From: an uncultured Sterolibacterium sp.
GTDB lineage: Bacteria > Pseudomonadota > Gammaproteobacteria > Burkholderiales > Rhodocyclaceae
Direction: 5' to 3'
Assembly: GCA_903930535.1 (NCBI GenBank)
Contig: CAIYYX010000088.1
Location: 1-55,592 of the forward strand
Length of the DNA stretch: 55,592 nucleotides
Positions within the stretch are counted from its first letter, which is position 1; each line of letters opens with the position of its first letter. Made by a program: the position numbers and the translations under genes. A model generated the notes under the pieces. The model ran no database searches and had not been told where the DNA came from. It saw only the letters and a list, made by a program, of their open reading frames with translations. Shown piece after piece: positions 1-7,869 of the stretch.

Positions 1-1406
1 GGATGGAACTGGAAAAGCAGAGAGGGATTTCCGTCACCTCCTCGGTGATGCAGTTTCCCTACCGCGAGTGCATCGTGAATCTCCTCGACACCCCCGGCCA
101 CGAGGACTTCTCCGAAGACACCTATCGCACCCTGACCGCCGTCGACTCCGCGGTGATGGTGATCGACTCGGTGAAGGGCGTGGAGTCGCAGACCATCAAG
201 CTCCTGAACGTCTGCAGGCTGCGCGACACCCCCATACTCTCCTTCATCAACAAGCTCGATCGCGAGGGACAGCCGCCGATCGAGCTGCTCGATGAAATCG
301 AGTCGGTGCTCTCCATCCAGTGCGCCCCCATCACCTGGCCTATCGGCATGGGACGCCGCTTCCGTGGCGTCTATCATCTTTACGACGACAGCGTTTCCGT
401 CTTCGACCCAAAAGGGGAAAAGGGCGTTGCCGAAGTGATACAGGGCTTGCACAACCCCAGGCTGGATGAACTCATCGGCGAACAGGCGGAGGAATTGCGC
501 GTCGATATCGAACTGGTGCGCGGCGCATCGCACACCTTCGACAAAGAAGCCTATCTGGCCGGCAAGCAGACACCCGTGTTCTTCGGCTCGGCCGTGAATA
601 ATTTCGGCGTGCAGTCCCTGTTAGACGCCGTGGTCGATCTGTCGCCAGCACCCTTGCCGCGGCTTGCCAAGACGCGCATGGTCGAGCCCGAAGAGGAGGC
701 CTTCAGCGGCTTCGTTTTCAAGATCCAGGCCAATATGGATCCCAAGCACAGGGACCGCATCGCCTTCCTGCGCGTGTGCTCGGGACGCTTCCTGCGCGGC
801 ATGAAGCTGAAGCAGATGGCCACAGACAAGTTCGTCGCGGTGAATAATGCCATCACCTTCATGGCGCAGGAAAGAAACACCACCGAGGAATCCTTTGCCG
901 GAGACATCATCGGCATTCCCAATCACGGTACGGTGCGCCTTGGGGAAACCTTTACCGAGGGCGAGGATCTGCAGTTCACTGGCATCCCCTCCTTCGCGCC
1001 AGAGCACTTCCACCGCGTCCGCCTGAAGAATCCGCTGAAGATGAAGCAGATGCAAAAAGGCCTGCAGCAGTTGGCCGAGGAAGGCGCAACCCAACTCTTC
1101 CGTCCCATGGGATCAAGCGACCTGATCCTGGGCGCGGTGGGCACCTTGCAGTTCGATGTGGTGGCCCACAGGCTGGAGCACGAGTATGGCGTCGATGCGA
1201 TCTTCGAGCCAATTGCCGTAGCCACGGCACGCTGGGTCAAGGGCCCCGACGAAGAGATCAGGCGGCTCATCGATTTGCATTTTCTCAACATGGCCAAAGA
1301 CGGCGCCGATGACTATGTTTATCTGGCGCCCAGCAAGTGGAATCTCGCCGGAACCGAGGAGCGTTTTCCGAAGATACGTTTTTTGGAAACGCGTGAGATC
1401 GCCTAG
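1..1406 (+). CDS. prfC: Peptide chain release factor 3 (RF3), 5'-truncated by window edge
   Basis: RF3 is the translational GTPase that recycles RF1/RF2 from the ribosome after termination. The reading frame is already open at the first base; the first codon is incomplete (GG of a probable Trp), followed by [15 protein letters not shown], the switch I/G2 region. Next come the G3 motif [14 protein letters not shown] and the G4 motif NKLDR, then domain II ([14 protein letters not shown]) and a C-terminal domain III ending ETREIA. About 467 residues are visible against roughly 529 in E. coli, so only the N-terminal ~60 residues with the P-loop lie outside the window. The gene ends 57 bases before the convergent M20 gene, with a hairpin between them. 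Identification is by family-wide recognition of the whole sequence and is very secure. Confidence 0.97.
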   Translation, partial: MELEKQRGISVTSSVMQFPYRECIVNLLDTPGHEDFSEDTYRTLTAVDSAVMVIDSVKGVESQTIKLLNVCRLRDTPILSFINKLDREGQPPIELLDEIESVLSIQCAPITWPIGMGRRFRGVYHLYDDSVSVFDPKGEKGVAEVIQGLHNPRLDELIGEQAEELRVDIELVRGASHTFDKEAYLAGKQTPVFFGSAVNNFGVQSLLDAVVDLSPAPLPRLAKTRMVEPEEEAFSGFVFKIQANMDPKHRDRIAFLRVCSGRFLRGMKLKQMATDKFVAVNNAITFMAQERNTTEESFAGDIIGIPNHGTVRLGETFTEGEDLQFTGIPSFAPEHFHRVRLKNPLKMKQMQKGLQQLAEEGATQLFRPMGSSDLILGAVGTLQFDVVAHRLEHEYGVDAIFEPIAVATARWVKGPDEEIRRLIDLHFLNMAKDGADDYVYLAPSKWNLAGTEERFPKIRFLETREIA

Positions 1407-1440
1407 AGCCCGTAGCTGTCCGAAGGACAACCCAGGGCTC
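1406..1440 (+). terminator. Nested hairpin after prfC
   Basis: An outer inverted repeat GAGCCC (1406-1411) / GGGCTC (1435-1440) encloses a tight inner hairpin TGTCC-GAA-GGACA (1417-1429). It begins at the last base of the prfC stop codon. No run of T follows, so it may be an imperfect rho-independent terminator or an RNA 3'-end stabiliser between two convergent genes. Confidence 0.45.
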
Positions 1441-1462
1441 TTGTGCCGTGAGGCGCTAGTAG

Positions 1463-2671
1463 TCAGTCATGCGTCTGTTGATGGGTAGGTCGGGCTGCAC
1501 CCGTCCGGGTGTCTCCGTCGAAAGGCCGACCTACGGGCAGCGCCCGCTCCACCAGCTTCAGCCAGTAGTTGATCCCTAAGGGAATGATTTCGTCGTTGAA
1601 GTCGTAATGCGGGCTGTGCAGCAGGCAGCCGCCCTCACCCATGCCGTTGCCCAGCCAGACGTAGCAGCCCGGTTTCTCGCGCAGGAGGTAGGCGAAGTCC
1701 TCCGCGCCCATGCTGGGCTTGAGATCCTTGCGGACATTCGCTTCGCCCAGGAGCGAACTTGCTGCCTCGCGGCATAGCGCGGTCTCGGCTTCCGAGTTGA
1801 TGGTCGGCGGATAGCCGCGCTCGAAGGCGAGCGCGATGGAAACCCCGAAGGTCGTGCCCACCCCTGCGCAAATTCTCTCCATGCCCTCTTCCATCATGTC
1901 CTGCTGCTCTTTGCTGAAGGTCCTTACCGTGCCGCCCAGCAAGGCCTCCTCGGGCAAGACGTTGTCAGCGTGGCCGGCATGGAAGCGCGTGACGGAAAGC
2001 ACCGCAGGCTCCATGGGCTCGGTGTTGCGGGAAACCAGGGTCTGCAGCGCCTGCACAAGCGCGGCCCCGGCGACTACGGTGTCCGCCGCCTGGTGCGGCA
2101 TGGCGGCATGGCCACCGTGGCCGGTGATGGTGATGGTGAAGCGGTCTGCGCCAGCCATCACCGGACCTGGCATGACGGATATCTGCCCGACAGGCAGACC
2201 CGGCCAATTGTGCAGGCCATACACCGCCTGCATGTCGAATTGTCTGAAGAGACCCTCCTCGACCATGAGACGGGCGCCGCCCTCGTGTTCCTCGGCTGGC
2301 TGGAAAATGAAATACACCGTACCGTCGAAATTGCCCAGTTTGCCCAGCGCTTCTGCTGCACCCAGAAGCATCGCGATATGGCCGTCGTGGCCGCAGGCGT
2401 GCATGCATCCGGGACTCATCGAGCGGTGCGCGAAGCTGTTCATCTCGTCGACAGGCAGGGCGTCCATGTCCGCGCGCAGGCCGATAGCGCGGCGGCTTGT
2501 GCCTCGGCTCAACTTGCCGATGACGCCGGTGCCTGCCAGACCGCGGTGGACTTCCAGGCCGAGTCCCTGCAAATGTGCCGCGACGATATCGGAAGTGCGC
2601 CATTCTCCGAAGGCGAGCTCGGGGTGGGCGTGGATGTCGCGTCTGATCGTCGCAATGTGATTGATGTCCAT
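1463..2671 (-). CDS. M20-family metal-dependent amidohydrolase (hippurate hydrolase / aminoacylase-like)
   Basis: Predicted cytosolic peptidase-like amidohydrolase that cleaves N-acyl amino acids or similar amides; the substrate cannot be told from sequence. The 402-residue protein shows RRDIHAHPELAFGEW at 10-24, RADMDALPVDE at 66-76, the metal-binding motif HACGHDGH at 91-98, EEHEGGARLM at 127-136, GHGGHAAMPH in the dimerisation domain and the C-terminal metal-ligand region HSPHYDF at 352-358. The start at 2671 is chosen because GAGG lies six bases upstream; the open frame runs further upstream but crosses into the divergent oxidoreductase gene. Residues from about 380 to 396 (VGRPFDGDTRTGAARP) are encoded by a dispersed hairpin repeat (1485-1534), so the last ~23 residues are probably a recent, functionally neutral extension. 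Confidence 0.9.
   Translation of the reverse strand: MDINHIATIRRDIHAHPELAFGEWRTSDIVAAHLQGLGLEVHRGLAGTGVIGKLSRGTSRRAIGLRADMDALPVDEMNSFAHRSMSPGCMHACGHDGHIAMLLGAAEALGKLGNFDGTVYFIFQPAEEHEGGARLMVEEGLFRQFDMQAVYGLHNWPGLPVGQISVMPGPVMAGADRFTITITGHGGHAAMPHQAADTVVAGAALVQALQTLVSRNTEPMEPAVLSVTRFHAGHADNVLPEEALLGGTVRTFSKEQQDMMEEGMERICAGVGTTFGVSIALAFERGYPPTINSEAETALCREAASSLLGEANVRKDLKPSMGAEDFAYLLREKPGCYVWLGNGMGEGGCLLHSPHYDFNDEIIPLGINYWLKLVERALPVGRPFDGDTRTGAARPTHQQTHD
1485..1534 (-). repeat. Dispersed hairpin repeat, copy A (inside the 3' end of the M20 gene)
   Basis: 50-bp element with perfect 9-bp ends GTAGGTCGG (1485-1493) / CCGACCTAC (1526-1534) and an inner stem CACCCG-TC-CGGGTG. Read on the minus strand it is nearly identical to copy B at 52220-52277; more diverged copies lie at 8871-8919 and 20025-20098. 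It is read through in frame by the M20 gene rather than lying between genes. Confidence 0.8.
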
Positions 2672-2731
2672 GGCCGCCTCGCTTATGCTTGGCCTCATAT
2701 TCTGCCATAGCCCTGTTTTGACAACCCTCTC

Positions 2732-3832
2732 ATGGAAAAAATTGACTGCGCCGTGATCGGCGCCGGCGTCATCGGCCTCGCCGTGGCGCGCCGCCTCGCC
2801 CTCTCCGGACGCGAGGTGATCATTCTGGAAGCGGAGAATCGCTTCGGCAGCGGCATCAGCGCCAGGAACAGCGAAGTGCTGCACGCCGGCATCTATTACC
2901 CGCAGGGATCGCTGAAAGCCCGGCTTTGTGTCGAAGGCCGGGACATGCTTTATCGCTACTGCGAAGAGCGCAGCATAGGCCATAAACGCTGCGGCAAGCT
3001 CATCGTCGCCACGAGCGAAGATCAGAGAGCCGCCCTGGTGGAAATCGCGGCACATGCCAGCGCGAACGGCGTGAAAGAGATAAGGTCGCTGACAAGAAGC
3101 GAAGCGCGTGTGCTTGAGCCTGAACTGGAATGCGACGCGGCGCTCTTCTCGCCTGCCACGGGCATCATAGACAGCCATGGCCTGATGAATTCTCTCTTGG
3201 GCGACGCACAGGCAGCTGGAGCCGTGCTCGCCCTGCAGAGTCCGGTGACGGGTGGAGAAGTGACAGGTGAAGGCATCGTCCTCGCTGTCGGCGGCGACGA
3301 GCCCATGAAGCTTCTTGCCAAAAGCGTATTCAACTGCGCGGGGCTGGGCGCACAGGGTTTCTCCAGGTCTCTCAGGGGCATGCCTCTTGAAACCGTGCCG
3401 CCGCTTTACTATGCGAAGGGAAATTACTATGCGCTCTCGGGGCGCTCGCCTTTCTCACGACTGATTTATCCCGTGCCCCAGCCCGGCGGCCTCGGGGTCC
3501 ATCTGACGCTGGATCTGGCGGGATCGGCGCGCTTCGGCCCCGACGTCGAGTGGATAGAAGAAATCGACTACGGCGTTGATCCCCGCCGCGCCGAAGGCTT
3601 TTATGCAGAGATCCGCCGCTACTGGCCGGGGTTGAAAAACGGCGCGCTCTCCCCGGCCTACTCAGGCATACGCCCCAAGCCCCATGCGCCAGGAGAGACG
3701 GCAGCAGACTTCCTGGTTGATGGCAAGGACAGGCACGGCATCAGTGGGCTGGTCTGCCTCTATGGCATCGAGTCACCGGGACTCACCTCCAGCCTGGCCC
3801 TCGCGGAGTATGCCCTCAGGCAATGTAAATGA
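2732..3832 (+). CDS. FAD-dependent oxidoreductase, L-2-hydroxyglutarate dehydrogenase-like (DAO family)
   Basis: Predicted flavoprotein that oxidises an alpha-hydroxy or alpha-amino acid. The 366-residue protein opens with a Rossmann FAD-binding site ([18 protein letters not shown], residues 5-22) followed by the acidic ribose-binding end ILEAE. The segment [15 protein letters not shown] is typical of the LhgO/L2HGDH branch, as are YAKGNYYAL and the C-terminal [17 protein letters not shown] that closes the FAD site. It is somewhat shorter than E. coli LhgO (~422 residues), so the exact substrate is uncertain. The gene is divergent from the M20 gene with about 60 bases between starts; no strong ribosome-binding site is visible before the ATG. 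Confidence 0.85.
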   Translation: MEKIDCAVIGAGVIGLAVARRLALSGREVIILEAENRFGSGISARNSEVLHAGIYYPQGSLKARLCVEGRDMLYRYCEERSIGHKRCGKLIVATSEDQRAALVEIAAHASANGVKEIRSLTRSEARVLEPELECDAALFSPATGIIDSHGLMNSLLGDAQAAGAVLALQSPVTGGEVTGEGIVLAVGGDEPMKLLAKSVFNCAGLGAQGFSRSLRGMPLETVPPLYYAKGNYYALSGRSPFSRLIYPVPQPGGLGVHLTLDLAGSARFGPDVEWIEEIDYGVDPRRAEGFYAEIRRYWPGLKNGALSPAYSGIRPKPHAPGETAADFLVDGKDRHGISGLVCLYGIESPGLTSSLALAEYALRQCK

Positions 3833-3842
3833 GGGTCATGAG

Positions 3843-3871
3843 GGCGCATAGCGCCTCCGGTTTCAATCCGG
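3843..3871 (+). terminator. Tandem small hairpins after the FAD oxidoreductase
   Basis: GGCGC-ATA-GCGCC (3843-3855) is followed at once by CCGG-N7-CCGG (3857-3871), eleven bases after the stop codon. There is no T run, so terminator function is a guess. Confidence 0.3.
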
Positions 3872-3921
3872 ATAGCCGCAAGGAACGGGATTTCAGAAGG
3901 CCCCCCGCGAGAAAATAATGT

Positions 3922-3948
3922 AATATGCATATTCTTGCAGGGCAAGAA
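3922..3948 (+). promoter_or_regulatory. Palindrome plus hairpin upstream of the CBS gene
   Basis: A perfect 12-bp palindrome AATATGCATATT (3922-3933) sits in an AT-rich patch. It overlaps the first two bases of a perfect 7-bp stem TTCTTGC-AGG-GCAAGAA (3932-3948). Both lie 90-120 bases before the CBS-protein start, where a promoter/operator would be expected. No matching regulator is known to me. Confidence 0.4.
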
Positions 3949-4039
3949 AAGCCCTTTCGACAATCGACAAACGAATGCCCGGCAACGCGCGCGATCACTC
4001 CCAAAGGCAGGATGCAGAATTTCTCAGGAGGAACTGACC

Positions 4040-4483
4040 ATGCCCATAGGCGAATTCTGCAACCGCATCGTCGTCGTCACAGACCGCAATTCATCGGTAC
4101 TCGAAGCCGCCAAGCTGATGCGCCTGCATCATGTCGGCAGCATCGTCGTCACCGACATTGTTGAAGGGGTGCGCAAGCCCGTAGGCATCATCACCGACCG
4201 GGACATCGTCATCGAAGTCGTCTGTGCGGGCCTCGAAGCGGGCACCCTGCGCACGGGCGAAATCATGAGCGGAAGTCTTGCCGCCGTGCGCGAACAGGAG
4301 GGGGTGTTCGAGACCTTGCAACTGATGCGCCGCCGCGGCATTCGCCGTGCGCCGGTGATAGGCGAAGATGGCGCCCTGATAGGGATAGTCGCCGCGGACG
4401 ACCTGATCCAGTTGCTCGCCGAGGAGATGAACGAGCTTGCCAAGCTCATCGAGCACGCCAAGCCCAGACCGGGGATTGAATGA
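4040..4483 (+). CDS. CBS-pair domain protein
   Basis: 147-residue protein made almost entirely of two CBS motifs, the module that binds adenine nucleotides or SAM and senses energy state. The first runs from about residue 10 (VVVTDRNSSVLEAAKLM) to GIITDRDIVIEVV, the second from EIMSGSLAAVREQEG to IGIVAADDLIQLLAEEM. A short charged tail follows. The ATG at 4040 is preceded by CAGGAGGA at 4025-4032, a strong ribosome-binding site, which overrules longer upstream starts. It stands alone between intergenic regions. Stand-alone CBS pairs usually have unknown partners, and nothing here shows the target. Confidence 0.88.
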   Translation: MPIGEFCNRIVVVTDRNSSVLEAAKLMRLHHVGSIVVTDIVEGVRKPVGIITDRDIVIEVVCAGLEAGTLRTGEIMSGSLAAVREQEGVFETLQLMRRRGIRRAPVIGEDGALIGIVAADDLIQLLAEEMNELAKLIEHAKPRPGIE

Positions 4484-4573
4484 ATCGCCCGCAAGTATGT
4501 CACACTTGGATTGTTGCCCACAGTTTTTCCCCACGGATAATCCATCCAGCATAGTTCAGCAAAGGAATATTTC

Positions 4574-4855
4574 ATGGCTCCCATTATTCCGGAGACTCCC
4601 GCCGAATTCGACAAGACGCGCATCATCGAACGTCCCGATGGCTTTTACTGGCAGTACCAGGGCACGGACAATGAGTTCGGTCCTTTTGCCTCGCTTCTCG
4701 AAGCCGTCGAGGACATGAAGTACAATGCCGATGTTGCCATCGAGCCGGGCGAGAGCCTTCTTGAAGCCGAGGATGAACTTGGCATTGCCGACTGGATCGA
4801 TCCTGAAACCGGAGAACTCGCCGAAGGCTCGGTCCCGCATATCGAGGATCGCTGA
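4574..4855 (+). CDS. Small acidic conserved-type hypothetical protein
   Basis: 93 residues, strongly acidic, no signal peptide, membrane segment or cysteine. The central part reads DGFYWQYQGTDNEFGPF and the end carries ADWIDPETGE. It is preceded by AAAGGAATA, a reasonable ribosome-binding site seven to eight bases before the ATG. The aromatic YWQYQ stretch followed by LLEAVEDM suggests a small folded domain rather than disorder. I do not recognise a named family. It directly precedes a decayed PEBP gene tail. Confidence 0.7.
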   Translation: MAPIIPETPAEFDKTRIIERPDGFYWQYQGTDNEFGPFASLLEAVEDMKYNADVAIEPGESLLEAEDELGIADWIDPETGELAEGSVPHIEDR

Positions 4856-4860
4856 ACCAT

Positions 4861-5010
4861 GGCCGACACCGCTACTTCCACAAACTCTATGCGCAGGATG
4901 TCGTCCTGCCCGGTCTGAAAAAGCCCGGCAAAGCCGCGCTGGAGGCGGCAATGGCAGGCCACGTGCCGGAGAAGGCTGAACCCGTCGGTCTATACAAGCA
5001 CAAAAATTAA
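4861..5010 (+). pseudogene. C-terminal remnant of a YbhB/YbcL-type PEBP (Raf-kinase-inhibitor-like) gene
   Basis: In this frame the DNA encodes GRHRYFHKLYAQDV, then KAALEAAMAGHVPEKAE and GLYKHKN before a TAA stop at 5008-5010. This matches the end of bacterial PEBP proteins, which read roughly G-x-HRY-x-F-x-LYALD ... L-x-AAM-x-GHVL-x-xAE-x-x-G-x-Y. Only about 49 residues remain of a protein normally ~150-180 long. The upstream part is replaced by the acidic protein gene, which ends at 4855, and there is no start codon or ribosome-binding site in frame. It looks like the leftover of a deletion or recombination event. It overlaps the end of the convergent methyltransferase gene by four bases. 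Confidence 0.7.
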
Positions 5011-5732
5011 ATCGGCTTCTCGAACTTGAGTACGAACTCGTCCACGGCAGTCTTGGAGCGGGAGGAGTGTTCATTCCGGGTGTCTTCGGGATGGCGCAGG
5101 AAGCTTCCCTCCGCGACCAGCCTGAATCCCGCGGCTTCGACTTCCCGGCGCAGGACACTCTCCTCGATGCGGTGCAGGGTTTTGGTCACATTCACGCCGT
5201 CTCCGGGTCGCGCGGAATGATCGGCGATCACCAGAAGGCCTCCCGGCTTCAGGGCGGCGAACAGCTTCTGGTTCATTTTCGCGCGATCCACGCCAGCGCC
5301 GGCGGTGTCGTGATAGGCGAAGAAGAAGCTGATCATGTCGAGACCGCTCATCCCCGCCGGATCATCAAACTCGCGCACCACACGCACCACATTCTTCATC
5401 GCCGGCGTCTTGGCGCGATTGTCGAATCTATCCTTGAGGCGAATCACCGCCGCTTGCGTATCCTGGGCATAGACCACACCCGTGGGGCCGACCGCGCGGG
5501 CCATGAGTTCTGAGCTATAGCCGCCGCCGGCGCCCAGATCGAGCACCCTCATTCCCGGCTTGACTGCCGTGAACTCCAGAAGTCGAACGGGATTCCTGCG
5601 AACGTCCGTCTGTCTGTCTGCTTCGCTGCGGTCGGGCGCGGAAATGATTGCCTGATAGTCAGGCAGAGGAGCAATCCCTGCGCAGGCGGCAAGCATGGCA
5701 GTCAAGGCCAGAAGGATGAAGTGATTTCTCAT
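5007..5732 (-). CDS. Predicted SAM-dependent methyltransferase with lipoprotein signal peptide
   Basis: The 241-residue protein begins MRNHFILLALTAMLAAC, a type II signal peptide with lipobox LAAC, so it should be lipidated and exported. The rest is a class I methyltransferase fold: SAM motif I VLDLGAGGGYSSELMA (about residues 65-80), the acidic end VVYAQD, and motif DMISFFFAYHD, ending with a beta-strand VDEFVLKFEKPI. It resembles the predicted exported methyltransferase family COG4798. ATG 5732 is chosen over 5744 because GGAG lies about seven bases upstream. It follows the E2 stop by 12 bases and is the last gene of the catabolic run. Exported SAM-dependent enzymes are odd, since SAM is cytosolic; the substrate is unknown. 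Confidence 0.8.
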   Translation of the reverse strand: MRNHFILLALTAMLAACAGIAPLPDYQAIISAPDRSEADRQTDVRRNPVRLLEFTAVKPGMRVLDLGAGGGYSSELMARAVGPTGVVYAQDTQAAVIRLKDRFDNRAKTPAMKNVVRVVREFDDPAGMSGLDMISFFFAYHDTAGAGVDRAKMNQKLFAALKPGGLLVIADHSARPGDGVNVTKTLHRIEESVLRREVEAAGFRLVAEGSFLRHPEDTRNEHSSRSKTAVDEFVLKFEKPI

Positions 5733-5744
5733 GTCTTTCTCCAA

Positions 5745-6887
5745 TTAATGCCACTCGCCAGCTTCGAGAATGGCCACCGCTCTCGCGAGAAACTCTGCGG
5801 CCAACTTGCCGTCGGCGAGGCGGTGATCCATGGTCAGGGAGAGCACGGACACGGGTCTGATGCACACCTTGCCATCTCTCGCCACAGGAATTTCCTGCAG
5901 GCGTCCCACCGCGAGGATACCTGACTCTGGCGGAGTGATGAGGGCGTTGAACTGGTCCGGCCCCTGGGCGCCCAGGTTGGAAATGCTGAAGGTGGCGCCA
6001 GAAGCCTCCTCCTGGCGCAAGCGGCCGGCGCGTGCGCGCTCAACCAGGTCCTGCCGCATTTTCGCCAGCTCTGCGAGGCTTAGCTTCTCCACCTCATGGA
6101 ACACCGGCACCCGCATGCCGTCGGTGACGGCGACCGCCAGGCCGATATGGGCGCCTGTCACCGCTTGGACATGGGCATCGGGCGAGTTCGGATCACCGAT
6201 GAACAGGCTGTTTACCAGTGGAAACTCGATCAGCGTCCTGGCCACCGCCTGCAGCAGGAAATCATTGACGGAGAGATTGAGACCTTGCGGCGCAAGCCTC
6301 GCGCGCTGAATCTGCACCTCGCTCCAATCGAGCGCGCGGCTGACGGTGAATTGCGGCACGGTGGCGTTCGACAGCGCCATGATGCGGGCCACGCTCCTGC
6401 GCATGGGAGTCAAGGCGATACCCGGCTGACCTGCCGAAGGGTTAGCTTGTTTAACTTGTTTAACCTGTTTCTCGGCTACCGCACGCTCGACATCTTCGAC
6501 CTGAACGCGCCCGCCCGGGCCCGTAGCCGTCACCGACGCGAGAGCGATGCCCTGCACCTCTGCGAGTCTTCTCGCCGCGGGCGAACTGCGCACGCGCTCA
6601 GTGTCGCCCGGAGTCTGTGCAGCGGGTAGTGCCGCTGCCTCTGCCTTGCCATCCTCGATCCAGGCGATGGCCGCGCCCACCGCCACCTCTGCCTCAGGCT
6701 GGACCAGAATCTCGGCCAGGGTGCCGTCCATCGCCGCCTCGATCTCGAGGACGCTTTTCTCCGTTTCGATTTCCACCAGGGGCTCCCCCTGGGTCACCTT
6801 GTCACCCACGGCCTTCAGCCAGCGCACCAGACGTGCGGACTCCATCACCAGACCGACACGGGGAATTTCTACCAGGACTCTTGCCAC
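5745..6887 (-). CDS. Dihydrolipoamide acyltransferase, E2 of a 2-oxoacid (or acetoin-type) dehydrogenase complex
   Basis: 380-residue E2 core protein that carries acyl groups from E1 to CoA. Residues 1-75 form one lipoyl domain with lipoyl-lysine K44 in IETEKSVLEIEA. After a short linker comes a peripheral-subunit binding domain (SSPAARRLAEVQGI ... ATGPGGRVQVEDVERAV). The catalytic domain starts near LTPMRRSVARIM and has the active-site DHRLADG at about 354-360. GTG at 6887 is the start, with GGAGGAA just upstream, 13 bases after the E1-beta stop. It is the only E2 in a cluster with two E1 pairs, and no E3 (lipoamide dehydrogenase) gene is present, so E3 must be supplied from elsewhere. Confidence 0.92.
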   Translation of the reverse strand: MARVLVEIPRVGLVMESARLVRWLKAVGDKVTQGEPLVEIETEKSVLEIEAAMDGTLAEILVQPEAEVAVGAAIAWIEDGKAEAAALPAAQTPGDTERVRSSPAARRLAEVQGIALASVTATGPGGRVQVEDVERAVAEKQVKQVKQANPSAGQPGIALTPMRRSVARIMALSNATVPQFTVSRALDWSEVQIQRARLAPQGLNLSVNDFLLQAVARTLIEFPLVNSLFIGDPNSPDAHVQAVTGAHIGLAVAVTDGMRVPVFHEVEKLSLAELAKMRQDLVERARAGRLRQEEASGATFSISNLGAQGPDQFNALITPPESGILAVGRLQEIPVARDGKVCIRPVSVLSLTMDHRLADGKLAAEFLARAVAILEAGEWH

Positions 6888-6900
6888 GACACTTCCTCCA

Positions 6901-7869
6901 TCAAGCGATCAGTTCGCGCACTGCCTTCTCGATCTCGCGGGACCCTGGGAGCAATGCCTTCTCCAGTTCGGGTGCGAAGGGAATCGGGGCAAACGGGCAG
7001 CCCACCCGGACGATGGGCGCATCCAGTTCTTCGAAGGCCAAGCTGCCCAGACGCGCCGCAATTTCCGCTCCCACCCCGCCCACTTCAACCGCCTCATGGG
7101 CGATCACCACGCGCCGGGTCTTGGTGACCGATTTAAGCAGTGTCTCGATATCCAGGGGCACCAGGGTTCTGAGGTCGATGACTTCGCAGGAGATGCCCTC
7201 CTTCGCCAGGTTATCGGCGGCGGCAAGAGCCGTCCTGACCATGGCCGAATAGACGATTATCGTGACATCCTTGCCCGCTCTGGCGACCCTCGCCTGGCCT
7301 ATGGGTAAGGGGCCTGCACCCTCGGGCAAGTCCTCCTTCATGGCATAGAGCCGCTTGTGCTCGATGAACAGCACCGGGTCGGAAAGCCTGATCGCCGACT
7401 TCAGAAGTCCATAGGCTTCAACCGGCGAGGAAGGCGCGACGACGATGAGTCCGGGCACATGGATGAACCAGGATTCCAGGCTTTGCGAATGCTGGGCCGC
7501 TGCACCGCCGGCCGCGCCCACCTGGGTTCTCACCACCATCGGCACACTGAGTTGGCCGCCTGACATATAGCGATACTTGGCCGCCTGATTGACCAGACAG
7601 TCCATGGCCAGCGTGGCGAAATCGATGAACATGATTTCCAGAACCGGGCGCAGCCCGCACAGCGCTGCACCCGTGGCCATGCCGGTGATGGCGGCTTCAG
7701 AGATCGGGGTGTTCTTCACCCTGTTCGTGCCGTGCTTGTCCACCAGGCCCTTGGTGACGCCGAAGGCGCCGCCTGCGGCGACATCCTCACCCAGGAGGTA
7801 AATGGCGGCATCCCTGTCCATCTCCTCGTCCAGGGCGCGCCGGATGATGTCTATGAAGGTCAGTTCCAC
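6901..7869 (-). CDS. 2-oxoacid/acetoin dehydrogenase E1 component, beta subunit (canonical copy)
   Basis: 322-residue transketolase-like beta subunit that forms an alpha2beta2 E1 with the gene just upstream and uses thiamine diphosphate to decarboxylate or cleave its substrate. It keeps the family signature GEDVAAGGAFGVTKGL, then NTPISEAAITGMATGAAL, YMSGGQLSVPMVVRT and QHSQSLESWF, and the C-terminal transketolase domain VIDLRTLVPLDIETLL with IAHEAV. The start is GTG at 7869, inside the last ten bases of the alpha gene, so the two are translationally coupled. The substrate cannot be deduced from sequence; acetoin-type and branched-chain-type complexes both share these motifs. Confidence 0.92.
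   Translation of the reverse strand: MELTFIDIIRRALDEEMDRDAAIYLLGEDVAAGGAFGVTKGLVDKHGTNRVKNTPISEAAITGMATGAALCGLRPVLEIMFIDFATLAMDCLVNQAAKYRYMSGGQLSVPMVVRTQVGAAGGAAAQHSQSLESWFIHVPGLIVVAPSSPVEAYGLLKSAIRLSDPVLFIEHKRLYAMKEDLPEGAGPLPIGQARVARAGKDVTIIVYSAMVRTALAAADNLAKEGISCEVIDLRTLVPLDIETLLKSVTKTRRVVIAHEAVEVGGVGAEIAARLGSLAFEELDAPIVRVGCPFAPIPFAPELEKALLPGSREIEKAVRELIA

Noticed and set aside
2672-3178. N-terminal extension of the M20 frame upstream to 3178
   Set aside because: It runs antisense through the FAD oxidoreductase gene; the family N-terminus and a ribosome-binding site place the start at 2671.
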